Of a DNA stretch of 64,000 bases, positions 15,001 to 27,237 are shown one piece after another. The notes below the pieces were generated by a model, which ran no database searches, had not been told where the DNA came from, and was given only the letters and a program-made list of their open reading frames with translations. The position numbers and the translations under genes were made by a program. This stretch comes from Anisakis pegreffii (lineage: Eukaryota; Nematoda; Chromadorea; Rhabditida; Anisakidae). The stretch lies in NCBI GenBank assembly GCA_035041965.1, contig JAPYMA010000782.1, forward strand, positions 1 through 64,000. The letters are read 5' to 3'. Numbering within the stretch: position 1 is the stretch's first letter; the number at the start of each line of letters is the position of its first letter.

Positions 15001-17352
15001 TTCGATTGGATCTAGCAGATTTCCATATATAGAGATATTGCAATTGAATCAATCACCTTCACTGAACGCCTCATTATGTTCTACTCTATTCAGCGCCTCA
15101 GTGCAGTCTCGTTACGTTCACGTCAGATGGTTAACGTTTTGCTCACAATCAGAAAGAAGTTTCTTTTTTGAACTATCATTGTCAGTAAAGTATGAATTTC
15201 GACGATGACTCACACCATCTTGAAGGCGTTATCTAAGCATGCTTTCAATGGATTCCAGTTGTCACTGACATGATAGGTTAGTTGGTTTGATAGTATGAAT
15301 TAGGTGCATATCAGGTACGATTGTAGTCAATCACATTCTGCTCGTTGTCACTTTTTCATATTCTCAACAAAAAAAACCTTTCACTCAGTTTCAATTCTCT
15401 CACGGCATTGCACCAGTGCTTCACGATTTTTTCTGCATCAAATTTCATTCGATCGAATTGCGTGCACAATGTGATTGATGAGAATATTCCACATGTTTAT
15501 CGTTTTCGTATCGGAATATGTGTTCACTCTTATTCCCATGCTTAATTCTTCTTGTTCGCAAAGTTTTTTTAACCACTTAGCATCGATCGATCCAGAACAT
15601 AGTTTCAATGGAACAATTGCGAACATTCACTATCACGATCTGATCATATCACCTCATCGGGTTCCGTCGAAATTTCGGATGAAATTAGCATGCTGAATTG
15701 AAGTCCAGTGGAACTGAATTTATTCGTTTGATCAGTAATACAGAAAGAATTGACTGTGCATGGCTGCCGTCATGGTAGCACTGATTGTTGATCACCTAAA
15801 ATGATATGCTGAACAACATCAAGTGATAATTGATAGCAAAGCGATAGTTGTTGACGATTGTCTCAATTTGACACGTTATCGGTGATGAATTTTGCTGTGG
15901 AATAATTATTTCAGTCAATGAATCATTCATTGGAGATGATAAAAATATTCAAAGGATATTTGCAAAAAGCATCTCTCATACAACACACTCATGAAAGATT
16001 CCCATTTCAAGTTTGTGTCGTTTACACAATACCGTTTCATCCTATCGCTCAGCACTGAGCATTTGATCTCATGATTGCTTATCACCGATTGTTGCATTGC
16101 AGTTTTCAACGAATCTCAACCGTTACACAAGCGATTCGCTGTATGATCATTCACAAGTTGTCTGTATCGTAAAATAAAACGATTCACATAAATTTTGTGG
16201 CATTTCAATAGCTTCACCAAACAACTTCACTGTGCATGAATTTTCTCACTCCAATAATTCATTTCCTTCGAATTTTACGATTGTTCTCGATATAAGTGAA
16301 TATTTTTTTCAAGCCACAGTTTTCCTATTCATCAATGCGAAGATATTTCCCATTCAGTACCATCGCGCTCTTGACGCATTCCCTCTCGCGGTTTCCTTCT
16401 TGAGATTTCTAACTTGTTTCGTTCCACTCATTACGACTGTTCGATTATTTGCTTGTTGCTGAAACAATCCATTCGCTGGGGTTGTTTCACTGTTGCAGAA
16501 AGTTCCAGTCAATCAGAAATGGCCAATAATTAGAAAATGTGATATTCGAATTCAATGCATCCAATAATTCACCAAGCATAATACAGTCTAATGTCAGTCG
16601 TTTGCACTGAGCACCTATCCTGTAAATCTACTGGAGCCCTTAATGCTTCAGAATGTATGAAAGAAACTCTCGTTTTTATCAAAAAAATTGTGTGTTTTTA
16701 CAATTATCAACATTCTCCAACTAATCCTTCTTCATTCATCTGTTTCAATTTTCTCATCGCTCACCATGTTGCTTAGTTTCGTTCAATGACCACTGAAACC
16801 CTGAAAAGTCGAAAATCTGTCATGAAAAACATAAATTTGAGCAAATGCTGCAGCTCATATGTTCGGAATAGATTTGCATTGATTGCACTTAGAATCGTAA
16901 AGGATAGTGCTGTCTGTAGGAGATAAATAGGAAGGAGTGTTTCTGAAAACAATAGAACACGCAGTGGAACCACGAGTGAAAGGCACTGTTTGTTTGAAAG
17001 TCTGAATAGTTTTGCACATTTGATCAAGTGACGTATAATGGATCATTTTGTATTTTATCCAGATTTAACATCCAACAATTTGCTTTCTTATCACATCAGA
17101 CAACTCAGATTTGTGGTTGTACTGCAAACATTCGTATCGAAAGAGTAAGTTCCCGGTAGAGCAATCCGAAAATTACAGTTCATTGAGTATTTTGAGTTGG
17201 GTTCATCATAGAGACGCGAAAAATGTAGGAATGTGTTCGAGAATGTTTTGTCGCGTTGACTTTATTGTGTTACAAAGAAGAGTGAATTGATGAATGAAGT
17301 GATAATCACGTCCGCTAACGATAGCTTACAAACGCTCTTAAAACAAATGTAA
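1..17352. other. Long gene-poor stretch upstream of lin-1-like gene
   Basis: I find no exon here that matches a family I know. Open frames are short, many open only from GTG or TTG, and none shows a run of exons with agreeing phases. Simple repeats are visible: (TG)n at about 13605-13617, (GGAA)n at 13724-13740, (TTCG)n at 13849-13864 and (GAAAT)n at 14264-14284. The stretch could hold promoter, enhancer or non-coding first-exon sequence of the ETS gene that follows, because that gene has no in-frame ATG near its first visible exon. Confidence 0.5.
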
Positions 17353-20300
17353 ATAAAGTTTGTTATCAAGAGTGAAATTGCAGCAGACATCACGAGGATT
17401 GAACAAGACGATAAAGAGAGAGCGGTCACGGTGAAGTTGGAAGCACCGTCACCGCTGAACGATTGCTCGAAAGAGTTCAATGAACTGATCGAGTCGAAAC
17501 ATCCGTTCGATCCCGTCAAAACGTCGTCGAACACCACAACGATTCCCTCTCAACCACCCTCCGAACAAATTCAGTCGTGTATTCTATCGCCAACCCTGTC
17601 GCTACAAGCATCACCTCTGAGCACACAACTGTCCACTCCACCAATTGCAACTTCTGAGTGCCGACTAGCGAATTCGCGTAACAGTCCGAATTCGTTTACC
17701 GCAAAAAAGGCCCGTCATTTGGTGGCTCGTAACGCACACAACATCATCAAGAACGATCCGTTACAATCGAATGAGCCACCGAAGCAAAACTTATCAACGT
17801 ATTGCAGCAGTTCGTTATCAATGGATTCCAACATAACACTGTGGCAGTTCTTGCTTGAATTGCTCGTCAAGGGAAAACATCCCAACTTGATACAATGGAC
17901 CAGTCAGGAAGGCGAATTCAAGGTTGGCTGTTTGCTACGTATCCGGATGGTTTTCCTATTTTGCCTTCACTTTGAATACATTTATATTTGATTGAATGAT
18001 TGCGTAATCGATTCTTGTTTTGAAAAAAAAAGAAACACTAATATGTACTATTTTCATGTTTAGTTGCTGGATGCCGAAGGAGTGGCGCAGTTGTGGGGGC
18101 AACGTAAAAGTAAACCGCATATGAATTATGATAAATTGTCGAGAGCCTTACGATATTATTACGACAAGAATATCATCAAGAAGGTTAGTTCATAAACTTC
18201 GTTTGTCGAGTGCAAAACTTCGTCGGTCCTATTCTGCGTTTGTTTGTATGCATGAGAATGACTGTTCTAGTTTTAAACGTGCGAATCTATTTCTTTAGGA
18301 TACCATCGTTATGTAACATAGGTAGCCTTTGGTAGCTAAGTCCCAACGTTGATTGTTTACACCTCAAATGAAATTGAGCTGAACTAGAATTGAAAAGGGT
18401 TATCAGGGTGGAATTATCTCATTCAGCAATGAACACATCTACATGTGTGTGGTGGCTTGTTGAACAGCTGTAATAAAACAATTGACAGGTGTGAAATGGC
18501 AGTTTGTAATTTATTAGTTTCATATGAAACAAATGCGCTCACATTTTTGCCCTTAACGGCTAGCGTCATGTATCATCAGATCAGTGTTTCTCACGCGAAG
18601 AATTTCCGTCACCTTCTTCGATGGTCTGGCAGACCGACATTGCCCCCTCCTCTCCAGTACAAGATATTATTAGTTCCATGCACATAACATCAAGGGCAAA
18701 TCGAGAACCGGTCCGAGAAATTCTGGGTGGCCTGAATGAAATTAATTTTCTGGAATGAAAGAAGTATTTTTCCAACTTTATATGTACGTAAATGCAGGAA
18801 GAATATGAACTTCAACAGTTAACAGTCAAAAAAAAACATTCGTCAGCGATGAGCGAATCGAAATCTGTCACCAAATTCAACAGACAATCTTTTGAAATGT
18901 GTCCGAATTGCAGGTGATTGGTCAGAAGTTTGTGTATCGATTCGTGACATTTCCTGAAGGCTGTAACGGTGAAAGTATACAGTACGCAATTGCTCGATCT
19001 GCTGAAGGAAATCCAATCGACGGAACGGGTATGAATTGCGATCTTTTATCATTCTGACGTAGTCTATGATGTTACTAATGATGCTAAGAACCTGTAGTAC
19101 TTTGATTTGGCGCTTGAAATACTTCCGCTTCTTTCAATTGTTCCAACAAGCACTCTCAAATCACATCGAATGGAATTCTCGAAAATGGTGATGTTGAAAA
19201 ACGGTTTCAATGCCATTAGTGTCAATTTCGAAGCGAATTTCGTTCGAATTCAATTGCTTTATAAGGTTTATTGATGAAAACAGTGTATCAGCGGTCTGTT
19301 CCATTTGCGAATTCCAACAATTTTCTCAGTAGTTCGTTTGCTGAATTTGACACCAACCAGATGCATTGGCCATCCAACGTAGGTGATTGCTGAAAAGGTT
19401 CCGATGCTAGTGAATGTATTATATATATGCAACGATGGATAAAACCAAAAGGAAAAGCCGCGTTATGTAGAATGTGTACATGTATTTTTGAAATTTGAAT
19501 CACGCCATTATTAGTTGATTATCGGCGGATTTTGATCGTTAGGTCAGGTGGACTGTTGCAACCAGTGCTGCTGTATAGTTTTCACTGATCGCACTTATAT
19601 TTTGGTTCATTTTGTTGAAAGGGACAGAATATCAGTGTACTAGTCGTTTTTATGATATGTTTAGCTTCAAATTTACCTTACGTTTTGAGTTGCGAATCGC
19701 AGAATTTCGTCGTTAATCTCTGCGAAAAATACCAATTACTGCTGTGAGCTACGAGTTTAGATGTTCAGCCAATCGGCATTTACTATGTGGTTACGTTGCA
19801 GGTGATACGCAAATGCGTTTATCCGGTGTGCAGACGAGAGTTTCAAACACGTTTCATGGCAGCGGATATATGAGCCAAGATGAACCACATCCTGCATCAA
19901 TTCCAAATGCTTCAATTGCTGTTTCTATTCCCACGCCATCACCAGCAAACAGGTTCATTTCTAATCTTCTTTTCCATTCTTCGTGTCATTGTTTCACAGT
20001 CATCAATTATTCTCTTGATCTCGTGAGCATATAAGCAAACCTTTTTCATCACTATGTCCAAAAGTATTTATCATTCGCTTATGTCCAAAAGTATTTTTAT
20101 GATCACATAACTTACTTTTTTTGAATGAAAACGAGTCGCATAGTTGTGTGAACTTCAGTGATACAAAGTAACAAAATCGGATTTCGTAAAGTACTTCCAT
20201 TCACATGAGTTGATTCATTTTCAATTTTTTTACTGCTTTCAAAGCAGCACATCAGAACCATTTAGTTCTCCCATGCAGAACTGAGCTTTCTCGAGTAAAC

Positions 20301-21682
20301 CCTTGGAATATGAGAATGCTTTTTTTCATTGTGCTATGAAACGTTCAGTGTTTATGTTACTGGCTTAACGAAATAAATTATTGCAAATGTTTCAAATTTC
20401 ACATTTCAGCGTGTGCAGTCCAGACAGTGTTGGGAGTAGCAGCGGTGTGAGCAGTGCCGGAACAACGCACTCGTTACATTCCACCTCAGAAATCGGCTAT
20501 GAGAATTGCCCAATATCAAGTGCGAACGTGACAAGTCGTAACACCATAAACGCCTCACCGCATGCATCAATTAGGCAACCGTATCCGTCCCCTTATTCAG
20601 CATCCGTGCCTATATCCTCCACAAAACAACAATCCCAACAAGCCTCTACAAACACCTCATCCCAGACCGCCATAAACGCCACTTCTGCTCACCATAACGG
20701 CAACAACCCGTCAGATCTCAATCAAACCACGACTACATCACGTAAGCGAAAGACCCCCACTCTTAATACCCCTACGATTACTCTCCCTACTACTACCAAT
20801 AATATCACTCCAATGAACACTAGTAGTATGACCAACCTCAGTCATACCAATACAATGCAGCATCACTCATCTACACCGGTTCCGTCAACAACTAGCCAAA
20901 ACAATGCATCTAATCCACAAGTTATGCTCTCTAAATCCATTTCATTCTCATCTTCTGCAAATGCAAATGGTAGTGTTGCTGGAGGAGGATCAGTTGAGAG
21001 CAATATGTCAACGATGATCAAACAAGAATCCAAATTAGCACAACCACAATCGAGTACCGCTCAAATGACCTCTTCACAAACGCCTTCATTAAAACGGGTT
21101 AAGCCACGTCCGCTCAATCTGTCAGCCGCCAGTGCGCTTTCATCCAGTTCGTCGGCCACCTTGCCGTCATCGACATCGTGTAATCCCGCCATACCCGAGG
21201 TTCAAGCACCAAGCTCAGGAAACAATCTTCTAGTGCCATCACCATTCTTCCTTCACAACAATCAGAACGCGTATGCAGCCACCTCACCGCTGGTCACGCA
21301 GTTCAGTCAGTTGTACGCGGCAGCGTCGTTGTCAGCTGGTCTGATGTGTCCGTCAAGTCCGTTCACATCATTTCTCACCACTGCAGTCAGTCCAATGCTC
21401 GGCGCTGCGTTGAATTCACCGATGGCCGCGGCCACTACGAGCACCAAACTCCTCACCCCCACCGCGGCTGCTATTCAACAACCCGTTTTCCAATTCCCAC
21501 CCAACCCATCGCAAATGGCCGCAATGGCAACCGCAGCAATGATGTCGCCACTAATGCCATTTCTTGGTGCTGCGATGAATTTGAATGGCCAAGGATGCCC
21601 AAATTACGGTCGTGGATTTGTGAGCAGTCGAAGTCCGGAGAGTCTCAAAACTCCGGTAGTTCCATTTTCGAAGGATTTTTAG
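17353..21682 (+). CDS. lin-1: LIN-1/ELK-type ETS-domain transcription factor (5' end unresolved)
   Basis: Nuclear DNA-binding protein of the ETS family, TCF/ELK/LIN-1 group, the usual end point of Ras-MAPK signalling. Exons: up to 17922; 18064-18183; 18914-19028; 19802-19952; 20410-21682 (stop TAG). All phases agree. The ETS domain begins [15 protein letters not shown] (ATG at 17821), continues through [20 protein letters not shown] and KNIIKK, and ends VYRFVTFPE, very like ELK1/ELK4. The last exon encodes a Ser/Thr/Pro/Asn-rich tail with a basic D-type docking motif [11 protein letters not shown] (21092-21124) and an FQFP (DEF) ERK-docking motif (21488-21499). ΨKxE SUMO consensus sites lie at VKLE (17431-17442) and IKQE (21017-21028). 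The frame is open back to a stop at 17350 but holds no ATG before 17821. Either translation starts at 17821 (586 residues), or an upstream exon adds the coding-looking N-terminal extension. Family assignment is firm, LIN-1 orthology likely, the start unsure. Confidence 0.86.
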
Positions 21683-21790
21683 TGGTTCGATCACGTCAAT
21701 TTTGCTTGATTGAATTGAATTTGAACTTTTGGTAATCATCGAATATACTGTGCCATACAGTGCGGTCAGATTCATTTTTTGGATCGCTCT

Positions 21791-21871
21791 TCAGAAGTAA
21801 CACGCTTTTGAAATCAACACATACTTCTCGTTACTTCTGAGATGAAAATAATCAGATGTAACGAGAAGTAT
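21791..21871. other. Two overlapping, mutually exclusive hairpins downstream of lin-1-like gene
   Basis: Arms 21821-21834 (atacttctcgttac) and 21858-21871 (gtaacgagaagtat) pair perfectly over 14 bp around a 23-nt loop. A second 11-bp perfect pairing joins 21791-21801 (tcagaagtaac) to 21830-21840 (gttacttctga). The two share bases 21830-21834, so only one can form at a time. They start about 110 bp after the lin-1-like stop codon and are probably in its 3' UTR. Function is unknown. Confidence 0.6.
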
Positions 21872-24847
21872 CATGGCATCTTTCATGGTCCCAAAAGCAC
21901 TTACTTTCAATCGTTTTCTCAACTTGTCGTGATCTGTTAACGCGTTCTGATCACTGCTTTTTCGTTGCCGGGTGTTTATAAAGTTAACAGTTCACGTGTG
22001 TCGAGAGCATTCGATGTTTACCATTTTCGATTTCAATATAGCCTGGATTTCATTTGCATTGCCTGCAACAATCAGGGTATAAATATTTTATTGAAAATTG
22101 TTAGAATTTGATTGAGTGAAATATTATTGTTGAGTTTTGTTTACGTTTTCTTTGTGTTTGTGAATTGTTTCCCGGTGCACTGATAATTGATGAATGTCGA
22201 TTATGTTCGTATTCAATGAACTCAGTGTTTCATGAGCACTGTTTATTTGTTTGTTTTGAGTTTTTCTGTTGGCTTGTTCAGTAATATTGATTGTATTACT
22301 AAATCTATTTGATGTTTTTCTAATTGTTGTCGATTATTCGTTCATTCGTTCGTATTTTTCATTCCCAGATGCGCCACATTTCCATATGACTATTCAATTG
22401 GTTGCTGTATTTGTACGCATACGAACTTCGTTTGCAGGGAACTTCGTTTGAAAGTTCTTCGATTACGATTTAGGAGAATCCATTTCTGTCATTGATGAAC
22501 AAAAAAAATGGCCATTAAATGGGCTGCTTCACTTAAAACAGTATGCTTTGTATTTTCATTTTCCTCGCGAATACTAACGAACACTGGAGCTAAGTTTGGA
22601 AACAATTTGAAGCAATCCTCTCGCCGATTAGCTAATATGAGCAGCTGTTATTGGAGATTATTTGAAGTGCACATTGTTGTTTGCATACTGATGATGTGGT
22701 ATTCTGACGTTTGAAATAACGTTTCAAATTGATTTGTTGCGTTCAATGACGTTGTTGTAAATATGTGTTGTTGGTTCAGCTGACATGATCAATTGTGCCT
22801 GAAGAGCATTCTTTGTTCGAGTTCTGTTCATTCGTTTGCAATCGTATGCAACCATTTTACGGCTGCTAATAATTGTTCACGACAATTTCATTGTTTTCAA
22901 ATTTAAACTAAACGCTGCATCTTTTCGGTTCTCGTCAGCTTATTTTCATTGTTATCAAAACTCTTGATGGCTGATTTCTTCCCCCTTAACATCATTCATG
23001 TAGATTGACTTTTTGGAAAGAACTGTTATAGAGTATTCTAGAAAATGAATTAATCCCCTAAATAGTGACACTAAAATCTTCTAAATCGTTAGCAGTAAAC
23101 CTTAATTACCTCCACCGTAGAATATGAAAATTTTGATCATTGTTTTGCTACCAAGTAGCAAAGAATGCGCGTGTGTGTTCATATTTTGCCTCAATCATCT
23201 TCGCCTTATAACTGATTGAATAAAATCTTATGATAATCTTAAATAATTTGTACTATACATGTGAGGTGTACTGTGTAAATGATCTATGTATTTAGTCTAT
23301 GCAGTAAATTTAGTGTTAATTTGGCGAAATTTATCGGAAATGTTTTTATATTAATGAGAATAATAACGATTTTTCATACGTGTTTTTTTCCTAATATTTG
23401 TGCATTTCGATTGTTGTTGTTTTTGTTGAATGATTTGAATTTTTGAGGTTTCAATTAGACATAAATAAAATACTTGAGTTATCGTGTTTGTTTCAGTTGA
23501 TTTCACTGCCATCATTCACTTGTCGCACGTTCTTCTCCCATTCTCAGATACAGACAACAGTTCAAAAGGCAGTTGCACTCGAATGTTATTTGCCCTCTAG
23601 ATGTCTATGTAAAACGAAACTAGGTTTTGCAATGTGGACAGTGCTGAGTGAATTAGCCAATGTACATACATCTATTTCCTTATCCGTCAAGCACAAATTT
23701 CTATCGAAGTTACGAATTATCTCAGAGATTTATCTCTGCAACAATCGGTGTTTGGTAAGTTGTGGGTTCAATGAATGGCTCTTGAGACTCCGGTTATTTA
23801 GCCTCAGTTTTTGGAGAGCAAGTCATCCGCTCTTTGGTGGTTATATGCGAAAACATTGTTTACCTGTTGCTTTATTGACTGTACTTATCATCTTCGTTAA
23901 CATGATCATTACGCGTATATTATCATTTGCAAATGTTAACTTCACTAAACTCCATCCTCGTCTTCACATGATAGCTCGCACAGTATGATTACATGACTTT
24001 TGAATACTGATAAATTTCAATCACCCGAACCAATAGTAACAAACTTTGTTCAACTCCTTAGTCAGAATGATTTTTGCTGAGAAGTGACAATTGCAGCTAT
24101 TTCGAAACTCGATGTTTAAGAAATTGGCAAAACGGATGAAATGATTTTTATGCGGACTTTGCTAAATAGTAACGAGTTGAAATCGTGAAATATAGCAACA
24201 GCAAAATATTTGCTTTTGATAAGTCATTTCGATCACGCAGCGCCAGCTACGATATTCCAGAATGCAACTAAATGATGTTCAGATAGATACTGCAAAACAA
24301 TCATCAGCTGGAATCGTCGAAAACACAAGTAAAATAACATTTCTCGATTGTTGTTTCAAAATATTTGCTCAATGATAAGGAACACTCGAATCGCCGACCA
24401 GATTACCAAATTCCAGACGGAACAGTTTAAAATTGCATGAGATTAAAAACGGACGTTCACGCGGAGTGTCTGGAATGATGGTGAGATGGAATCGTCGAGA
24501 ATACTAGCAAAACTCAAAATGACTGAATTGCCAGCCGGATTATCTACCTCCAGACGAAATGTTCAACGATTCAGTGAACTCGGTTGCAGATTGATCAGCG
24601 TAACGTCTGCAATGATAACGATAACGAGTCTTCTTCTGCGACATCAACGGAATGTTTTCGTATCCAATAAAAACAGTTCAAAATATTTGCCTGAGCGACT
24701 GATGATAACCCAGTCGTTAATCCTTTCATCTAAAGCGATGCGATGTGTGATCAAAACAAAATTCGGCTATAAATTGACATCAGTTGGCAGTTCACTATTC
24801 ATTCTGTTGTCTGACTGATTAAACGTTTCGAATCTTCATTCTTCAAC
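21872..24847. other. Intergenic stretch between lin-1-like gene and small secreted-peptide gene
   Basis: Probable 3' UTR of the ETS gene followed by intergenic DNA. An AATAAA lies at 23219-23224. A 181-codon frame at 23443-23988 opens from TTG, and its first ATG is far inside. It matches nothing I know and is not called. From about 24240 to 24720 there are degenerate repeats: phrases such as ggaatcgtcga, attccagacg/ctccagacg and caaaatatttgc recur. Confidence 0.4.
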
Positions 24848-26002
24848 ATGTCAATGAAAATCGTTCTGCTTTGTGCCATCCTCGTGGTGATCTTGGAACA
24901 AGGTTAACTTCTATCACAATATTTGCCTACTTCACGATTCTTGCTAGTGAAAGATCTTCATAGACCCTTTCTAAATACCATTAATCAATTTGATTCTGGG
25001 TAATCCCAACTATGAAGCTGCAAGAATTTCATTTGGATCTCGATTTTATCGCTGTGAACAGCTGCTTGCACTCGAGTTCTGGTAATGATGATGTCTGGAT
25101 GCTTATCAAAAGGAATCAGCATCACCTTGATGATGAATAATAGTTTTGTTGAGTTTCACTCGGAGCTCGTTCAATTTCAGCTCATTCAATAGAAAAATTG
25201 CGCATCATGGCGTCAGAGGTTGGATCTCCACGTGGTCCAATTGCTACGCACAGACTGTGGAGAAGAATAACGAGATCAGTCCCTGAATCGAAGATGAGGA
25301 GGCATCAACTTGTAAGAAATTATAATTCTTTCATCTATCTTTTTTTGATATATTGAGAAAGGCAAAATTGAAGGCAAACAAACGATCTTGTATCGTTTGA
25401 TAACCTCACGAGAGCGATACATGCGATGCTGAATAAGTTACTGCTAAAAGGTTTTCGGAAAGAGAATCAATTAGCAATATTGCCCGTGAACCGCTGAGTG
25501 CTATTTTAGTAAAACTGGAAGCATTCTAGTCCATCACACATGATCACTTTATCTTACTTCTGATTAGTCCGAAGCAATTCGAATCCTTGTCAACTGATCC
25601 ATCGGATTTACTACGTAGCGCGTTCACTCCAGTTTCGTCCATATCGCCACTTACCCTAATGCATTGCTATGATCGGGATATACAGGTGCATCGGGCACGA
25701 ATTCCAAATATGTAACCGATCCGATCGCCGATGTGGTTTTAATTCAAATCAAATAAAAGATGAAGAGAAGAAAAAAAACATGCGTTATGAATGAAATTGC
25801 TCATGACGCTCTTGTCTACTGAAGGAAATTTGGGCCTATTCCAGTCACCTTCCGGAATGTTTTTCTTTCATGCTGTCATATAGCTCAACTAATCGATATA
25901 ATTCCTTTTCAGATGTCTAAGATGAATCGGGGGGACAAAGAACAACACATCAAGGATACCATCAAGGAAATATTGGAGAGAATGAGAAACATGAGAAACT
26001 GA
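24848..26002 (+). CDS. Small predicted secreted basic peptide, 91 residues, three exons
   Basis: Family not recognised. Exons 24848-24902, 25181-25311 and 25913-26002 (TGA). The acceptors are caatttcag and ccttttcag, the donors gttaac and gtaaga; phases 1 then 0 agree. The N-terminus, MSMKIVLLCAILVVILEQ then AHS, is a good signal peptide with a plausible cut after A-H-S or Q-A. The mature part is strongly basic (RLWRRITRS, KMRRHQ) and ends in a predicted amphipathic helix, DTIKEILERMRNMRN. No cysteines follow the signal, so it is not a disulfide-rich defensin or toxin type. Dibasic RR/RxxR sites could be processed, as in neuropeptide precursors, but there is no Gly-Arg/Lys amidation repeat. 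A secreted effector or signalling peptide is possible. The structure is my own reading, with no homology support. Confidence 0.6.
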
Positions 26003-27237
26003 TCATAACGTGCAACAAGTGTAACTGATACAAAGAGTCTGAGATCTTGGCGAAAACAAGAAATGCGTGGTGGAATTTATAAATGTTTTTGGTAGCTTCA
26101 TCGAAATTCATGAACACAGAATGTGAACATAAGTTGATTGATTGGATTGTTAGGAAGGAACTTCGTGAAAGTATTTACGGTGTCCAGCATATTTTGGAAT
26201 GTTCGCCAGACATCTCAGACTCATTCGTTTTCTCAATTTGCGTGCTTATAATCAACATCAACTGCTGTGCTGCAGTGACAATAATACTGCAAATTCACAT
26301 TGCCTCAACCCGTATTATCCCTCGTATTGTCTTCAATTCATCCCGCAATCAACATTCATATTACTTACAAACTCAAATTTACTCTAATGCCATCAATACA
26401 TAGAGTATCATCAACGATACATTTTTTGTATTGTCTTTTAGTGTGTTTTGTAATAATTTTCCTACTGCAATATTTCTCTCTTCGATCCTAATAATCTTCA
26501 ACTGAAATAAACGATTTGCAAGCATAACTCGAACATCAACACCATAACACATAAATTTTTTAATAATCATATCAAAATCACTGAGCAAGTCGTTTCTTCG
26601 GACATAAATAGTTACAGATTGGTAACCGACGGTTCGGGAGAGGGAAATGAAACTTCGTTCACGGATTATTATGAGCCTCAATGATTTCCATGAAAACAAT
26701 GGAAATGAAGCAATTAAGGATTTGATCACAACTTGAGGCGGCTCAGCTGCTATTTATTGGCGGAATTGGCAGCTGAATTGTTGCAAATCAAATGAACAAA
26801 CTTGGTGAATTTGGAGATAGTATCAAAGACACAACGATAATTAAACACTCATTTATTCGTACTTACATTTATACATAATTCCAATTTTCTACCATATTGT
26901 GCAAAGGATCAGTAGAAAAGATTTTCAATCGCACAAAACATTCTGCAACTAAATGATGAAATGGTAGAGAAGAAACAATTCAGGTCATTCTTGAAAGATA
27001 GAATCACAGAATCTATCGTCGGAAGTGACATCAAATTAGTGGTGCAATTGTTCTTGACATGGAGTTGTTAGCTCCAAAGTCAGCGTTCGAATGACTGTGA
27101 AGTGTATATTTAACATACATTTAAGAATTGTATATTTACAAATATGATATATTTATTTGCAACTGTTTACATATTATTTACAGTTAGGTTCATGCGAACG
27201 AATAGATTGCAACGAACGCATCGTGCTTCACATATAT
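26003..27237. other. Spacer between secreted-peptide gene and small paralog A
   Basis: No gene seen. A segment near 26650-26725 (starting gttcacggattattatgagc) reappears in diverged form near 33860-33930, at almost the same distance from the last exon of paralog B as this one is from the last exon of paralog A. This marks the stretch as part of the duplicated block. The sequence next to the stop codon resembles the 3' flank of paralog C in inverted orientation (gttgcaatc-attcgt and taactgtaaataa). Confidence 0.5.

Noticed and set aside
23443..23988. 181-codon open frame, hydrophobic and basic patches
   Set aside because: Opens from TTG, with its first ATG deep inside. It matches no family I know and has no flanking exons in phase. 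Long frames of this kind can occur by chance in low-stop stretches.
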